Assembly: GCA_965279735.1 (NCBI GenBank)
Contig: OZ257260.1
Location: forward strand, 3,534,001-3,598,000
Length of the DNA: 64,000 nt
Reading direction: 5' to 3'
Origin: CAIUGU01 sp965279735
Lineage (GTDB): Bacteria > Pseudomonadota > Gammaproteobacteria > Steroidobacterales > Steroidobacteraceae
Part shown: positions 32,584 through 39,419 of the stretch, piece after piece
How the letters are laid out: each line of letters starts with the position of its first letter
Position numbering within the stretch: position 1 is the stretch's first letter
Program-made: the position numbers and the translations under genes
The notes under the pieces: generated by a model
Seen by the model: only the letters and a program-made list of their open reading frames with translations
The model's database searches: none
What the model was told of the DNA's origin: nothing

Positions 32584-33221
32584 ATTCCCGTAGCATTTTT
32601 TTTGCGCCGATCTTCGCAGGACTGGCAGGCCTTGCGGGCTGTACCGGTTCACTGCTCGACAGTGAAGCCCCGGCTGCGGAAATCTACGTGTTGGCACCTG
32701 CACCGGCTGCGAATAATTCCACAGGCGGCGGCACGCTTGATGTTGTCGTCGCGGAACCCTCGGCCGCTCCGGGGCTTCTCACCGAACGGATCGCTGTCCT
32801 GCATCCGGATCGTCGGCTCGAATACTATGCACGCGCACGCTGGGGCAGCACGGCTGCTCGTGTCATGCAATCGGTTGTCGTGGGTTCGCTGCAGAATCAG
32901 TTCACGTTCCGCAGTGTGACTGCTGCACCGGCCGGGACGGCTGCCAACTACATCATCGATTTTGAACTGCGCGATTTCCAGGCGGAGTACGCCGGAAAAG
33001 ACGCCATCCCGCAGGTGCGGGTGACGGTGGTCGCAAACGTGATCCGTGTTGCGGATCGCCGCCTGGTAAAAGTGGTGCCTGCGAATGCAACCGTGCGCGC
33101 GACAGAGAATCGTCTGGCTGCCGTGATTGCAGCCTTTGAATCGGCTGCACAGCAAGTGGCAACGACAATTGGTCGCGATACAGCAAGCGCACTGGCCGCC
33201 GACGCTGGCGGCGCACGCTAG
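32580..33221 (+). CDS. ABC-type transport auxiliary lipoprotein (PqiC/DUF330-like)
   Basis: Lipoprotein of 213 residues. The signal peptide ends in the lipobox LAGC (FAGLAGLAGC), so the mature N-terminus is an acylated Cys. The mature domain matches the PqiC/ABC_trans_aux pattern: YVLAPAPAANN, DVVVAEPSAAPGLLTERIAVLHPDRRLEYYARARWGSTAARVMQ, YIIDFELRDFQAEYAG, and the final AFESAAQQVATTIGRD. It would sit at the outer membrane and receive or anchor the MCE protein. It overlaps the MCE gene by 4 bp, and its stop overlaps the next GTG by 1 bp. Confidence 0.9.
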   Translation: MNSRSIFFAPIFAGLAGLAGCTGSLLDSEAPAAEIYVLAPAPAANNSTGGGTLDVVVAEPSAAPGLLTERIAVLHPDRRLEYYARARWGSTAARVMQSVVVGSLQNQFTFRSVTAAPAGTAANYIIDFELRDFQAEYAGKDAIPQVRVTVVANVIRVADRRLVKVVPANATVRATENRLAAVIAAFESAAQQVATTIGRDTASALAADAGGAR

Positions 33222-33760
33222 TGCCACAACTCGTCTGTCATCCGCACACGCCCAGCAAGGCCATCCATACCGTCAGTGCCGAAGTCCGCTGGTTGCCTGA
33301 AGGCCAGATCGGTTTTTACTTTGTGCTTGAAGGTGACATTGCTGCCGTCAGGATTCCCGTCGTTGGGCAGTCGGATCGCGCTGATGAACTCTGGAAGCAC
33401 ACCTGTTGCGAAGCCTTCGTTGCGGGTCCTCGGGTCGGGGGCTATTCCGAGTTCAATTTCGCTCCGTCGGGAGCGTGGGCTGCGTACCAGTTCACGGGCT
33501 ATCGCGAGGGCATGAAGCCGGTCGCCGTCGTCGCGGATCCTGTCATCAGCCTGCGCCAGACCACGGAGCGTATTGAACTCGATGCGCTCATCGGTTCACG
33601 TTCGATTCCACTCGGCGAGCAGGGTTTGCGTCTCGGACTCGCGGTTGTCGTCGAAGACAAGTCGGGCAAGCTTTCGTATTGGGCGCTTGCCCATCCCGCG
33701 GCGAAACCGGATTTCCATCACGCCGACAGCTTCACGTTTCCGCTGCCTGCGGTTCCATAG
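33221..33760 (+). CDS. DOMON-like domain protein
   Basis: Soluble protein of 179 residues, starting with GTG directly at the stop of the lipoprotein gene. It has no signal peptide. The DOMON-like fold is suggested by VSAEVRWLPEGQIGFYFVLEGDI, DELWKHTCCEAFVAGPRVGGYSEFNFAPSGAWAAYQFTGYREGM and the strand-rich remainder ending in PDFHHADSFTFPL. Such proteins may bind sugars or haem; the role here is unknown. Its position between the lipid-transport genes and the DUF1343 gene suggests envelope or cell-wall work. Confidence 0.8.
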   Translation: MPQLVCHPHTPSKAIHTVSAEVRWLPEGQIGFYFVLEGDIAAVRIPVVGQSDRADELWKHTCCEAFVAGPRVGGYSEFNFAPSGAWAAYQFTGYREGMKPVAVVADPVISLRQTTERIELDALIGSRSIPLGEQGLRLGLAVVVEDKSGKLSYWALAHPAAKPDFHHADSFTFPLPAVP

Positions 33761-33780
33761 CCCTTAAGCGCAATACCGCG

Positions 33781-34983
33781 ATGAACTTTGGACTCGATCG
33801 TTTCCTCGCCGAGCCTGAACTGCGCAAACCCCTGCAGGGCAAGCGTGTTGCGCTGGTGGCCCATCCAGCGTCGGTGACGCGGACCATCGCCCATTCCATC
33901 GACGCGCTGGCCGCCTTGTCCGATATCAAGCTCACGGCGGCGTTCGGACCTCAGCATGGGCTGCGCGGCGACAAGCAATACAACATGGTCGAGTCGCAGG
34001 ATTTCGTCGATCCGCAATACGGCATTCCCGTGTTCAGTCTCTACGGCGAAGTACGCCGGCCGACCGACGCCATGCTCGAGACGTGCGATGCGCTGCTGCT
34101 TGATCTCCAGGATCTCGGCTGCCGTATCTACACTTTCGTCACCACGCTGCGTTACGTTCTCGAAGGCGCTGCGCGTAAAGGCAAAACGGTGTGGGTGCTC
34201 GATCGCCCGAATCCCGTCGGCCGTCCCGTCGAAGGGTTGCGCCTGCGAGCCGGCTGGGAAAGTTTCGTTGGAGCAGGACCGCTGCCCATGCGTCATGGCC
34301 TCACGCTGGGTGAGCTCGGCCACTGGTTCATCAAGACGCTGCGCCTCGATGTCGACTATCGCGTCATTTCGATGCAAGGCTGGCAGCCAGAGAAGGGTCC
34401 GGGTCATGGCTGGCCAGTCAATGAACGCACGTGGGTCAATCCCAGTCCCAATGCGCCAAATCTTTCGATGGCCCGCTGCTACGCGGGCACGGTGATGCTC
34501 GAAGGCACGACTTTGTCTGAAGGCCGTGGCACAACGCGGCCGCTGGAACTCTTCGGCGCTCCGGATCTCGACGCACGCCGGATCATCGCGGAAATGCACA
34601 AGCTTGCGCCGCACTGGCTCAAGGGCTGTACCTTGCGTGAGTGCTGGTTTGAACCGACGTTCTACAAGCACATGGGCAAGCTCTGCTCAGGCGTGCAGAT
34701 CCACGTCGATGATCAGTCCTACGATCACGAAGCCTTCCGTCCCTGGCGCGTGCAGGCGCTCGCTTTCAAGGCCTTGCGGCGTCTGAATCCCGGCTACGAT
34801 CTCTGGCGAGATTTCGCCTACGAGTACGAACACGGCAAGCTCGCCATCGACGTCATCAACGGCGGCCCGCTGCTCCGGCAATGGGTCGACGACAGCAATG
34901 CGACGCCTGCAGATCTCGATGCTATGACCAAGCCCGATGAGGAGTCGTGGGAGCAGGAGCGAAAGGATTTCCTGCTTTATTGA
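33781..34983 (+). CDS. DUF1343 protein, NamZ-type exo-N-acetylmuramidase family
   Basis: Protein of 400 residues, starting at the ATG at 33781. Family features: GLDRFLAEPELRKPLQGKRVALVAHPASV, FGPQHGLRGDKQYNM, IPVFSLYGEVRRPT, DALLLDLQDLGCRIYTFVTTLRYVL, VWVLDRPNPVG, VMLEGTTLSEGRGTTRPLELFGAPD and the C-terminal half with FKALRRLNPGYDLWRDFAYEYE. Characterised NamZ removes terminal N-acetylmuramic acid from muropeptide sugars. Here no signal peptide is visible, so it would work in the cytoplasm on imported cell-wall sugars. Substrate assignment is by family only. Confidence 0.9.
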   Translation: MNFGLDRFLAEPELRKPLQGKRVALVAHPASVTRTIAHSIDALAALSDIKLTAAFGPQHGLRGDKQYNMVESQDFVDPQYGIPVFSLYGEVRRPTDAMLETCDALLLDLQDLGCRIYTFVTTLRYVLEGAARKGKTVWVLDRPNPVGRPVEGLRLRAGWESFVGAGPLPMRHGLTLGELGHWFIKTLRLDVDYRVISMQGWQPEKGPGHGWPVNERTWVNPSPNAPNLSMARCYAGTVMLEGTTLSEGRGTTRPLELFGAPDLDARRIIAEMHKLAPHWLKGCTLRECWFEPTFYKHMGKLCSGVQIHVDDQSYDHEAFRPWRVQALAFKALRRLNPGYDLWRDFAYEYEHGKLAIDVINGGPLLRQWVDDSNATPADLDAMTKPDEESWEQERKDFLLY

Positions 34984-35004
34984 GAGGCCAGGAGATTCGT
35001 CCTC

Positions 35005-35202
35005 CTACGCCGCTACCTGCTCGAACGAAAAATGCGGAGCGCCCGCACGGTGCGAGGCATGTTCGATGGTCATGAAGCAGATGTTTCCATCGGCATCCAG
35101 GTCGAGGAGGGTGTTCTCGTCGAGATCGCGGGTCTCGGTGACTGGGGCGTCACGAAACTCGATCAGCAACGTATCTGTGTCTGCGAAATAGCGGACTTTC
35201 AT
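35005..35202 (-). CDS. DUF2283 small protein
   Basis: Protein of 65 residues, MKVRYFADTDTLLIEFRDAP, then TRDLDENTLLDLDADGNICFMTIEHAS and SFEQVAA. This is the full DUF2283 pattern. The ATG at 35202 is used; a longer frame runs into the terminal repeat of the inserted element. DUF2283 genes are commonly paired with a small partner like the one at 35511, in an arrangement that looks like a toxin-antitoxin pair, although that function is unproven. Here a 308-bp element separates the two, so the native promoter or coupling of this gene is probably changed. Confidence 0.88.
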   Translation of the reverse strand: MKVRYFADTDTLLIEFRDAPVTETRDLDENTLLDLDADGNICFMTIEHASHRAGAPHFSFEQVAA

Positions 35203-35214
35203 GGTTTGAACCTT

Positions 35215-35522
35215 GGGACCCTCTGATTGACCTATACGCACTCGCGACGGCGAGTCCCACGTTCATTGAGATTTGGGTTCAGGGTGAGGCGCGCCGACCG
35301 CTGTGTACCCGGTGTACTCGAGGGAGAAGCAACGCTGCCATGAACGAAATGAATCCCGTCCCGATCAATGAATAAATTCATACATTTAATGGGTTGCGCC
35401 TCTAATCGCCCGCTGCGTCGTTATGGACTTGGCCCATATTCCCGATATGGCCTGCAGTCCATGCCTCGCATCAGGCGATTGGAGACGCAACGCGAGCGCG
35501 TATAGGTCAATCAGAGGGTCCC
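35215..35522. mobile_element. MITE-like element with 32-bp terminal inverted repeats
   Basis: The ends 35215-35246 and 35491-35522 are inverse copies; the outer 25 bp match perfectly and the next 7 bp contain one mismatch. Outer sequence GGGACCCTCTGATTGACC. The inside encodes nothing. A long imperfect hairpin (about 35397-35489) contains nested arms: ATGGACT/AGTCCAT and CATAT/ATATG. No target-site duplication is obvious. It lies between two small genes that are normally adjacent, and its right end supplies the stop codon of the upstream partner. A non-autonomous mobile element is the best explanation. Confidence 0.7.
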
Positions 35523-35738
35523 CAGATCGAAGAAGGCGTTGTGCACGGTTTTCCTGTCTGGCAGGAGAATAACCCGCAAGTAGCGATTGTTCATCTCCGG
35601 AATCAATGCCCAGCGGCGGATGCGCCCATCTTCCTGAATTTCTTCACGAATAGGAGTCGATACTGCCAGCTCGATCCATTCGTCCCGGATCAAGGTACGG
35701 TCCAAACGCTGCCGGTTTGCCTGGAAATATGCGGTCAT
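35511..35738 (-). CDS. Small TA-like partner of DUF2283 protein, C-terminus altered by insertion
   Basis: Protein of 75 residues with the chain MTAYFQANRQRLDRTLIRDE, WIELAVSTPIREEIQEDGRI, RRWALIPEMNNRYLRVILLP and DRKTVHNAFFDLGTL. I recognise this as the usual neighbour of DUF2283 genes, in which the end normally reads FFDR-x-F or similar. Here the last residues and the stop codon (35511-35513) come from the terminal repeat of the inserted element, so the native C-terminus is likely lost. CAGGG lies 5 bp before the ATG at 35738. A toxin-like role is often assumed for such pairs but is not demonstrated. Confidence 0.75.
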   Translation of the reverse strand: MTAYFQANRQRLDRTLIRDEWIELAVSTPIREEIQEDGRIRRWALIPEMNNRYLRVILLPDRKTVHNAFFDLGTL

Positions 35739-35872
35739 CTTCACCCTGCAAACAGTGAGGATCTGGATTCAGGATTGCTGTCTTGATATCTGCTGCAACA
35801 ATACAGAAATTGAGCTTTACTTAGGCGAGTGCAGTTTTTCCCGATTCGCCTTATCCATCTTTATAGCGCTCA

Positions 35873-36265
35873 ATGAAACAGTACCGGCTGCTTGTGGCCT
35901 TGATGCTCGTGTACGGCTTCGCGAGCCTGCTGCACTTCGTGCACAACGCGCAATTCCTGGAGGCTTATCCCAACATGCCAGTGTGGCTGTCGCCGTTGCG
36001 CGTTTATCTTGCCTGGGCAGCCGTCGCTGCGGTCGGAGTTGCGGGCTATGTGTTACTGAGGCGCGGATTCGTTGTCGTCGGGCTAGTGACGATTAGTGTG
36101 TACGCCGCGCTCGGGCTCGACGGTCTTGGGCATTACAGTCTTGCGCCGATGATGGATCACTCGCTCGGGATGAACCTCTCGATCTGGTTCGAGGTGATCA
36201 TGGCGTCGGTACTATTGGTCGCCGTTGCCGCGACCTTCTTCCGGCTGAAGGCATGGCAACGCTGA
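35873..36265 (+). CDS. Small integral membrane protein, four helices
   Basis: Protein of 130 residues, not assigned to a named family. Four membrane helices are visible: LLVALMLVYGFASLLHFV, LSPLRVYLAWAAVAAVGVAGYVLL, GFVVVGLVTISVYAALGLDGLGHY and LSIWFEVIMASVLLVAVAATFF. Histidines near the membrane faces (LLHFVHN, GLGHYSLAPMMDHS) are notable. Codon use is normal for the window. It stands alone between the small gene pair and a convergent small gene. Confidence 0.75.
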   Translation: MKQYRLLVALMLVYGFASLLHFVHNAQFLEAYPNMPVWLSPLRVYLAWAAVAAVGVAGYVLLRRGFVVVGLVTISVYAALGLDGLGHYSLAPMMDHSLGMNLSIWFEVIMASVLLVAVAATFFRLKAWQR

Positions 36266-36273
36266 AGTCTGTC

Positions 36274-36438
36274 TTACGGAGCGTGAAGCGGCACGAGGTG
36301 ATGGACCTCCAGGCCGAGGCCAATCAGGACGAGGACCAGCCCGACTGCGGCGGCAATCCTGAACAACGTGGATCGATTCTGGAACAGGGTCTCTGCCAGC
36401 ACGCTTAATTCATTGTCGTCCGCCATGAAATTCTTCAT
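36274..36438 (-). CDS. Small single-pass membrane protein, 54 residues
   Basis: The ATG at 36438 has a good SD (GGAGG) upstream, so the ORF is taken as 54 residues rather than a longer 99-codon frame. The sequence begins MKNFMADDNELSVLAETLFQ and continues through one membrane helix (FRIAAAVGLVLVLIGLGLEVHHL) to a short tail, HLVPLHAP. No family recognised. It ends 8 bp from the convergent four-helix protein gene. Confidence 0.6.
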   Translation of the reverse strand: MKNFMADDNELSVLAETLFQNRSTLFRIAAAVGLVLVLIGLGLEVHHLVPLHAP

Positions 36439-36698
36439 CCCCGCCTCCTGTCGCACGATGCAACGATATGCACTGAAGACAGAAGATGGCAGAGAGAGTT
36501 CTCTGTCAGGCTTGTAGGAATTGCCTGCCACACCCTGATAGGGCGGCCAGTGTCTGCCCGCGGATCTTCTCATCGATCATTACCCCGAAATGCCGATGAT
36601 CGGTGCCGTTGCTTCTTGCCCGGTGCTTGCTCCGACAGTGACTGCGCGATAGCCTCATGACCGGTACAGCGCCACGTAGATTCATCCTTGTGACGACC
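36439..36698. other. Gap without recognisable gene
   Basis: Contains the upstream regions of two divergent small genes. Open frames on the minus strand here (to 36950) lack family resemblance and read across the more plausible plus-strand gene at 36699. I see no repeat or clear promoter. Confidence 0.4.
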
Positions 36699-37169
36699 AT
36701 GTCGAGCTCGCCCTTCGCCAAGGCCTTGAACGAAAGCAGCTCTGCGTTGCAGGGTGTCCTGCGGGCCGTGCTGAATGCCGAGAAGCGCAGCCGCGGCATG
36801 CTGTCGCCGGTTGAACTGATGAAGGAAATCACGACGAGCGAGGAATGGACTTGGCTGCGCCCGCTGTATGCGCTGATCGCCGATATCGATCACGCGTTGG
36901 CGGATGACGAAGAATTGCCTGCAACGGAAATAGCGGCCATTGGCGCGCATGCCCGTGCGCTGCTTTCAGGCAGTGGCGCTCCGGTGGAGCAACAGTTCCT
37001 GGACCGCTACCGGACGCTGCTGCAACTGGATACGGAAATTGCCATTGCGCATGGCACGGCCATGCAGGCGCTGAAGAAAATTCCGCCCGAGGCCGACAAC
37101 GAGTCCGAACGCCTGCACGCCCGTCACCAGTGGAACGAGCGCCGCCTGCATCTGCGCGGCCACAAGTAG
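36699..37169 (+). CDS. Conserved-looking helical protein of unknown function
   Basis: Soluble, mostly helical protein of 156 residues, starting MSSSPFAKALNESSSALQGV at the ATG at 36699; a longer frame starts at 36657. It contains LMKEITTSEEWTWLRPLYALIADIDHALADDEELP and ends RHQWNERRLHLRGHK. There is no signal peptide and no recognised domain, and the ribosome-binding site is weak. Normal codon use and the amphipathic pattern support coding. It is convergent with the DsbA-family gene, with 14 bp between their stops. Confidence 0.6.
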   Translation: MSSSPFAKALNESSSALQGVLRAVLNAEKRSRGMLSPVELMKEITTSEEWTWLRPLYALIADIDHALADDEELPATEIAAIGAHARALLSGSGAPVEQQFLDRYRTLLQLDTEIAIAHGTAMQALKKIPPEADNESERLHARHQWNERRLHLRGHK

Positions 37170-37183
37170 CTCCGTTCTGCGGC

Positions 37184-37837
37184 TCAAGCGATGGCTTTTG
37201 CGACCACGGCTTTCCACTCATCCGGTCGGCCGAGGTAACGGCTGAACTCCAGTAGTGTGGCCTGGTTGTCCCGGACCAGCGCGAAGGTGGGAAATCCCTG
37301 GCCGCCCAATCGCCCGAGTAGTGTCCGGCTCTGCGAGATGTGCTGTTGGGTCGCCGCGCCCGACAGCGCTGCGTATCTGCTCGCGAACGCTTGCTTGTCG
37401 AAGCCGAGTTCGGCTCCCAGGGCAAGAAGCACCTGCGTATCCGCAATCCGCTGGCCTTCGATGAAATGGGCCTGCTGCAAACGCTTCAGCATGTCGAGCC
37501 CGCGTGAGCCCGATTCCTCAGCGGCCAGGATGGCAGTGGTCGGAGGTTCGGAATCGAACACCGCTGTCGTGTCCATGAGCAGGACATCGTTGTACGCATC
37601 ACCGAACGGCTGACCACTCAACTTTGCGATCCGCTGGTCGTGTTGCATCACGAAGCTGCGCAGTTCCGGTGTCACTCGCTGGCGGCCGGCACCCGCCATC
37701 ATGCCGCCGCCATGGATGACGATCGCCAACCCATCGACGGTGCGAACAGCTTCCAGCAGGGGCGCTGCGCCATAGCACCAGCCGCAGAAGGGATCGAAGA
37801 CGTAGTGCAGAACCGGATTGCTCATCTGCGCGCTCAT
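37184..37837 (-). CDS. DsbA-family (FrnE-like) thiol oxidoreductase
   Basis: Thioredoxin-fold protein of about 217 residues. The redox motif is CGWC in VLHYVFDPFCGWCYGAAPLLEAV, near residue 15 of the chosen frame. A DsbA-type helical insertion (GFDKQAFASRYAALSG and neighbours) and a cis-Pro region (QGFPTFALVRDNQ) follow. There is no signal peptide, as in FrnE-type cytoplasmic DsbA relatives (2-hydroxychromene-2-carboxylate isomerase fold). Starts are possible at 37873, 37837 and 37825; the middle one is a compromise, since the upstream gene ends at 37887. Confidence 0.85.
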   Translation of the reverse strand: MSAQMSNPVLHYVFDPFCGWCYGAAPLLEAVRTVDGLAIVIHGGGMMAGAGRQRVTPELRSFVMQHDQRIAKLSGQPFGDAYNDVLLMDTTAVFDSEPPTTAILAAEESGSRGLDMLKRLQQAHFIEGQRIADTQVLLALGAELGFDKQAFASRYAALSGAATQQHISQSRTLLGRLGGQGFPTFALVRDNQATLLEFSRYLGRPDEWKAVVAKAIA

Positions 37838-37886
37838 ATCCCAAGTGGAAAACGACGCGACAGGGTACTGCATGGGGGAAGAACCG

Positions 37887-38147
37887 TCAGTTGCTGGCGT
37901 CTGCGGGCGACTGGCTGAGGATGATGGTGCCGAGGACGCCGGCATCAGGCCGGAAGATCACATAGCGGTGGCGATCCACCATGACCCAGTGGCTGTCCGA
38001 CCAATGGGCATTCAGCAGTCGCTGGAATTCCGAGGTCAGTGCCAGGGCGTGGGAAAACGTGTCGGCGGAAGAATCGGGCGGTTCCTTGATCTGTTCCGCA
38101 CCGAGATAAGCACCAGAGGCGCTTTTCGCGATGATCCAATGTTCCAA
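37887..38147 (-). CDS. Small soluble protein of unknown function, 86 residues
   Basis: The frame starts at TTG with AAGGGG about 7 bp upstream and reads MEHWIIAKSASGAYLGAEQI, then LTSEFQRLLNAHWSDSHWVMVDRHRYVIFRPDAGVL. No family recognised. The aromatic-rich middle section and a good ribosome-binding site favour a real gene. It would be transcribed just before the DsbA-family gene. Confidence 0.5.
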   Translation of the reverse strand: MEHWIIAKSASGAYLGAEQIKEPPDSSADTFSHALALTSEFQRLLNAHWSDSHWVMVDRHRYVIFRPDAGVLGTIILSQSPADASN

Positions 38148-38250
38148 ACGGCACCCCTTTACTCGCTGCCGGCTCCGGCCGGACCAAAGCGGAAGGATCG
38201 CTTAAGGCTGCGATGAGGTCAGTGCGCTTAACTACTTATTGACCCCAAAG

Positions 38251-38274
38251 AAAAGGCCCCTTGCGGGGCCTTTT
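38251..38274 (-). terminator. Rho-independent terminator of the gene at 38304
   Basis: AAAAGGCCCC and GGGGCCTTTT form a perfect 10-bp stem with a TTGC loop. Read leftward, the stem continues into TTTTCTTT. A run of T's is also present on the plus side, so it may work in both directions, but no plus-strand gene precedes it closely. Confidence 0.9.
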
Positions 38275-38303
38275 CATGCTCGATAACGGTGCCTGACTGA
38301 GGG

Positions 38304-39185
38304 TCAGAAGGCGGAGGTCGTTCTCTGATCCCCCCGCTGGGCACGCAGCTTTTCCATGAATTCGGGATACATGGTTTGCGCACCACCGAGGACGGCTTCC
38401 ATCGGCAGCTTGTTCTTGTCGGCATATTCCGTCAGGAACGGATGCTTGCCTGGCAGGTAGGCGGGAACATAACCCTTTGCCTGGCCGGCGATTTCGACAG
38501 TGGTATCGCACGGATAGGGCGCGATGTTGGCCTGCGGATTGAGTTCATAGTCCGAGCTGCGGATCATCGATTCGGTCAGGTTCGCCGGATCCTTGATGAC
38601 CACGATGACGGTGACGTAGTTGCCGTGGCGCGCATAGTGCTCGGCGGTTTCGGCCCGGTCACTGCGGGAAACGCCGTTGCGGCGGATATAGGACTGCTTC
38701 AGGTGCGTGGTCTGTACCGACAGCACGTCCCCATCCCACTTGCCGAGCGAAAAGCCCTGGAAAGTGTGGGCGGCAAATTCAGGTGGGCGGTCGCGACCAT
38801 CCATCCAGATGGTGCGTTCGGCAGCCTGCCAGACCTTGCGCATGTGCCAGGCGACAGTCTGCTGGGTGGACGTATCCACCTGTTTCTGGAAACGGAAATT
38901 CGCGAAGCGCGTGTAGTAATCGGAAGGGTGCGGACGGCACTGGTATTCCTCCAGGGTCAGCAGCGAAGGATCCCAGGACAGCGCGCGCGCGCGGCCGGAT
39001 TCGCTGATGGGCAGGCCTTCGTATTCCACCATGTCGGGGCCAGTACCGCGTTCGAGGAAATCCTCATGTACCCGGCCAACCCATACGCCGGACAGGTCGA
39101 TCTCGGCAAGGGCGGTTCCCGACAGGAACAGGAGCCCCAGGCTGGACGCCACTACGGCGCGGCGGAGAGACGGAAGAACGGTCAT
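38304..39185 (-). CDS. Exported protein of unknown function, 293 residues
   Basis: A signal peptide ends near GTALA, then EIDLSGVWVGRVHEDFLERGTGPD. The mature chain includes LSWDPSLLTLEEYQCRPHPSDYYTRF, ERTIWMDGRDRPPEFAAHTFQGFSLGKWDGDVLSVQTTHLKQSYIRRNG and a Cys near PYPCDTTVE. The 'LSG-x-W' opening and 'GFS-x-G-x-W-D-G-D-x-L' core occur in a widespread unnamed periplasmic family that I cannot give a function. The gene has its own terminator and stands alone. Confidence 0.75.
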   Translation of the reverse strand: MTVLPSLRRAVVASSLGLLFLSGTALAEIDLSGVWVGRVHEDFLERGTGPDMVEYEGLPISESGRARALSWDPSLLTLEEYQCRPHPSDYYTRFANFRFQKQVDTSTQQTVAWHMRKVWQAAERTIWMDGRDRPPEFAAHTFQGFSLGKWDGDVLSVQTTHLKQSYIRRNGVSRSDRAETAEHYARHGNYVTVIVVIKDPANLTESMIRSSDYELNPQANIAPYPCDTTVEIAGQAKGYVPAYLPGKHPFLTEYADKNKLPMEAVLGGAQTMYPEFMEKLRAQRGDQRTTSAF

Positions 39186-39419
39186 GAGGCCCCCTTAACT
39201 TTGTGTCCTTTACATCGAGACAACTGCGTCGGTTCGATCCGCCAGTTGAAGCTGCGGGAATACTAAACCGGCACCCCTCGCGAGCGCATCCTTTCTTGAC
39301 AATTCTCTGCAGTAAGACGGGACGCCCAAAGGTGTGGCCCACGGGTTCCGGTGCTGCGGCAGGGGCGACCTTAAAACCAGGGACATCAACGGTTTGAGTG
39401 ATTCCTGACCCAGGCACCG

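Noticed and set aside
36570..36950. 126-codon minus-strand frame
   Set aside because: Competes with the plus-strand gene at 36699, whose helical product and composition look more like protein; the minus product is Arg/His/Gln-rich.
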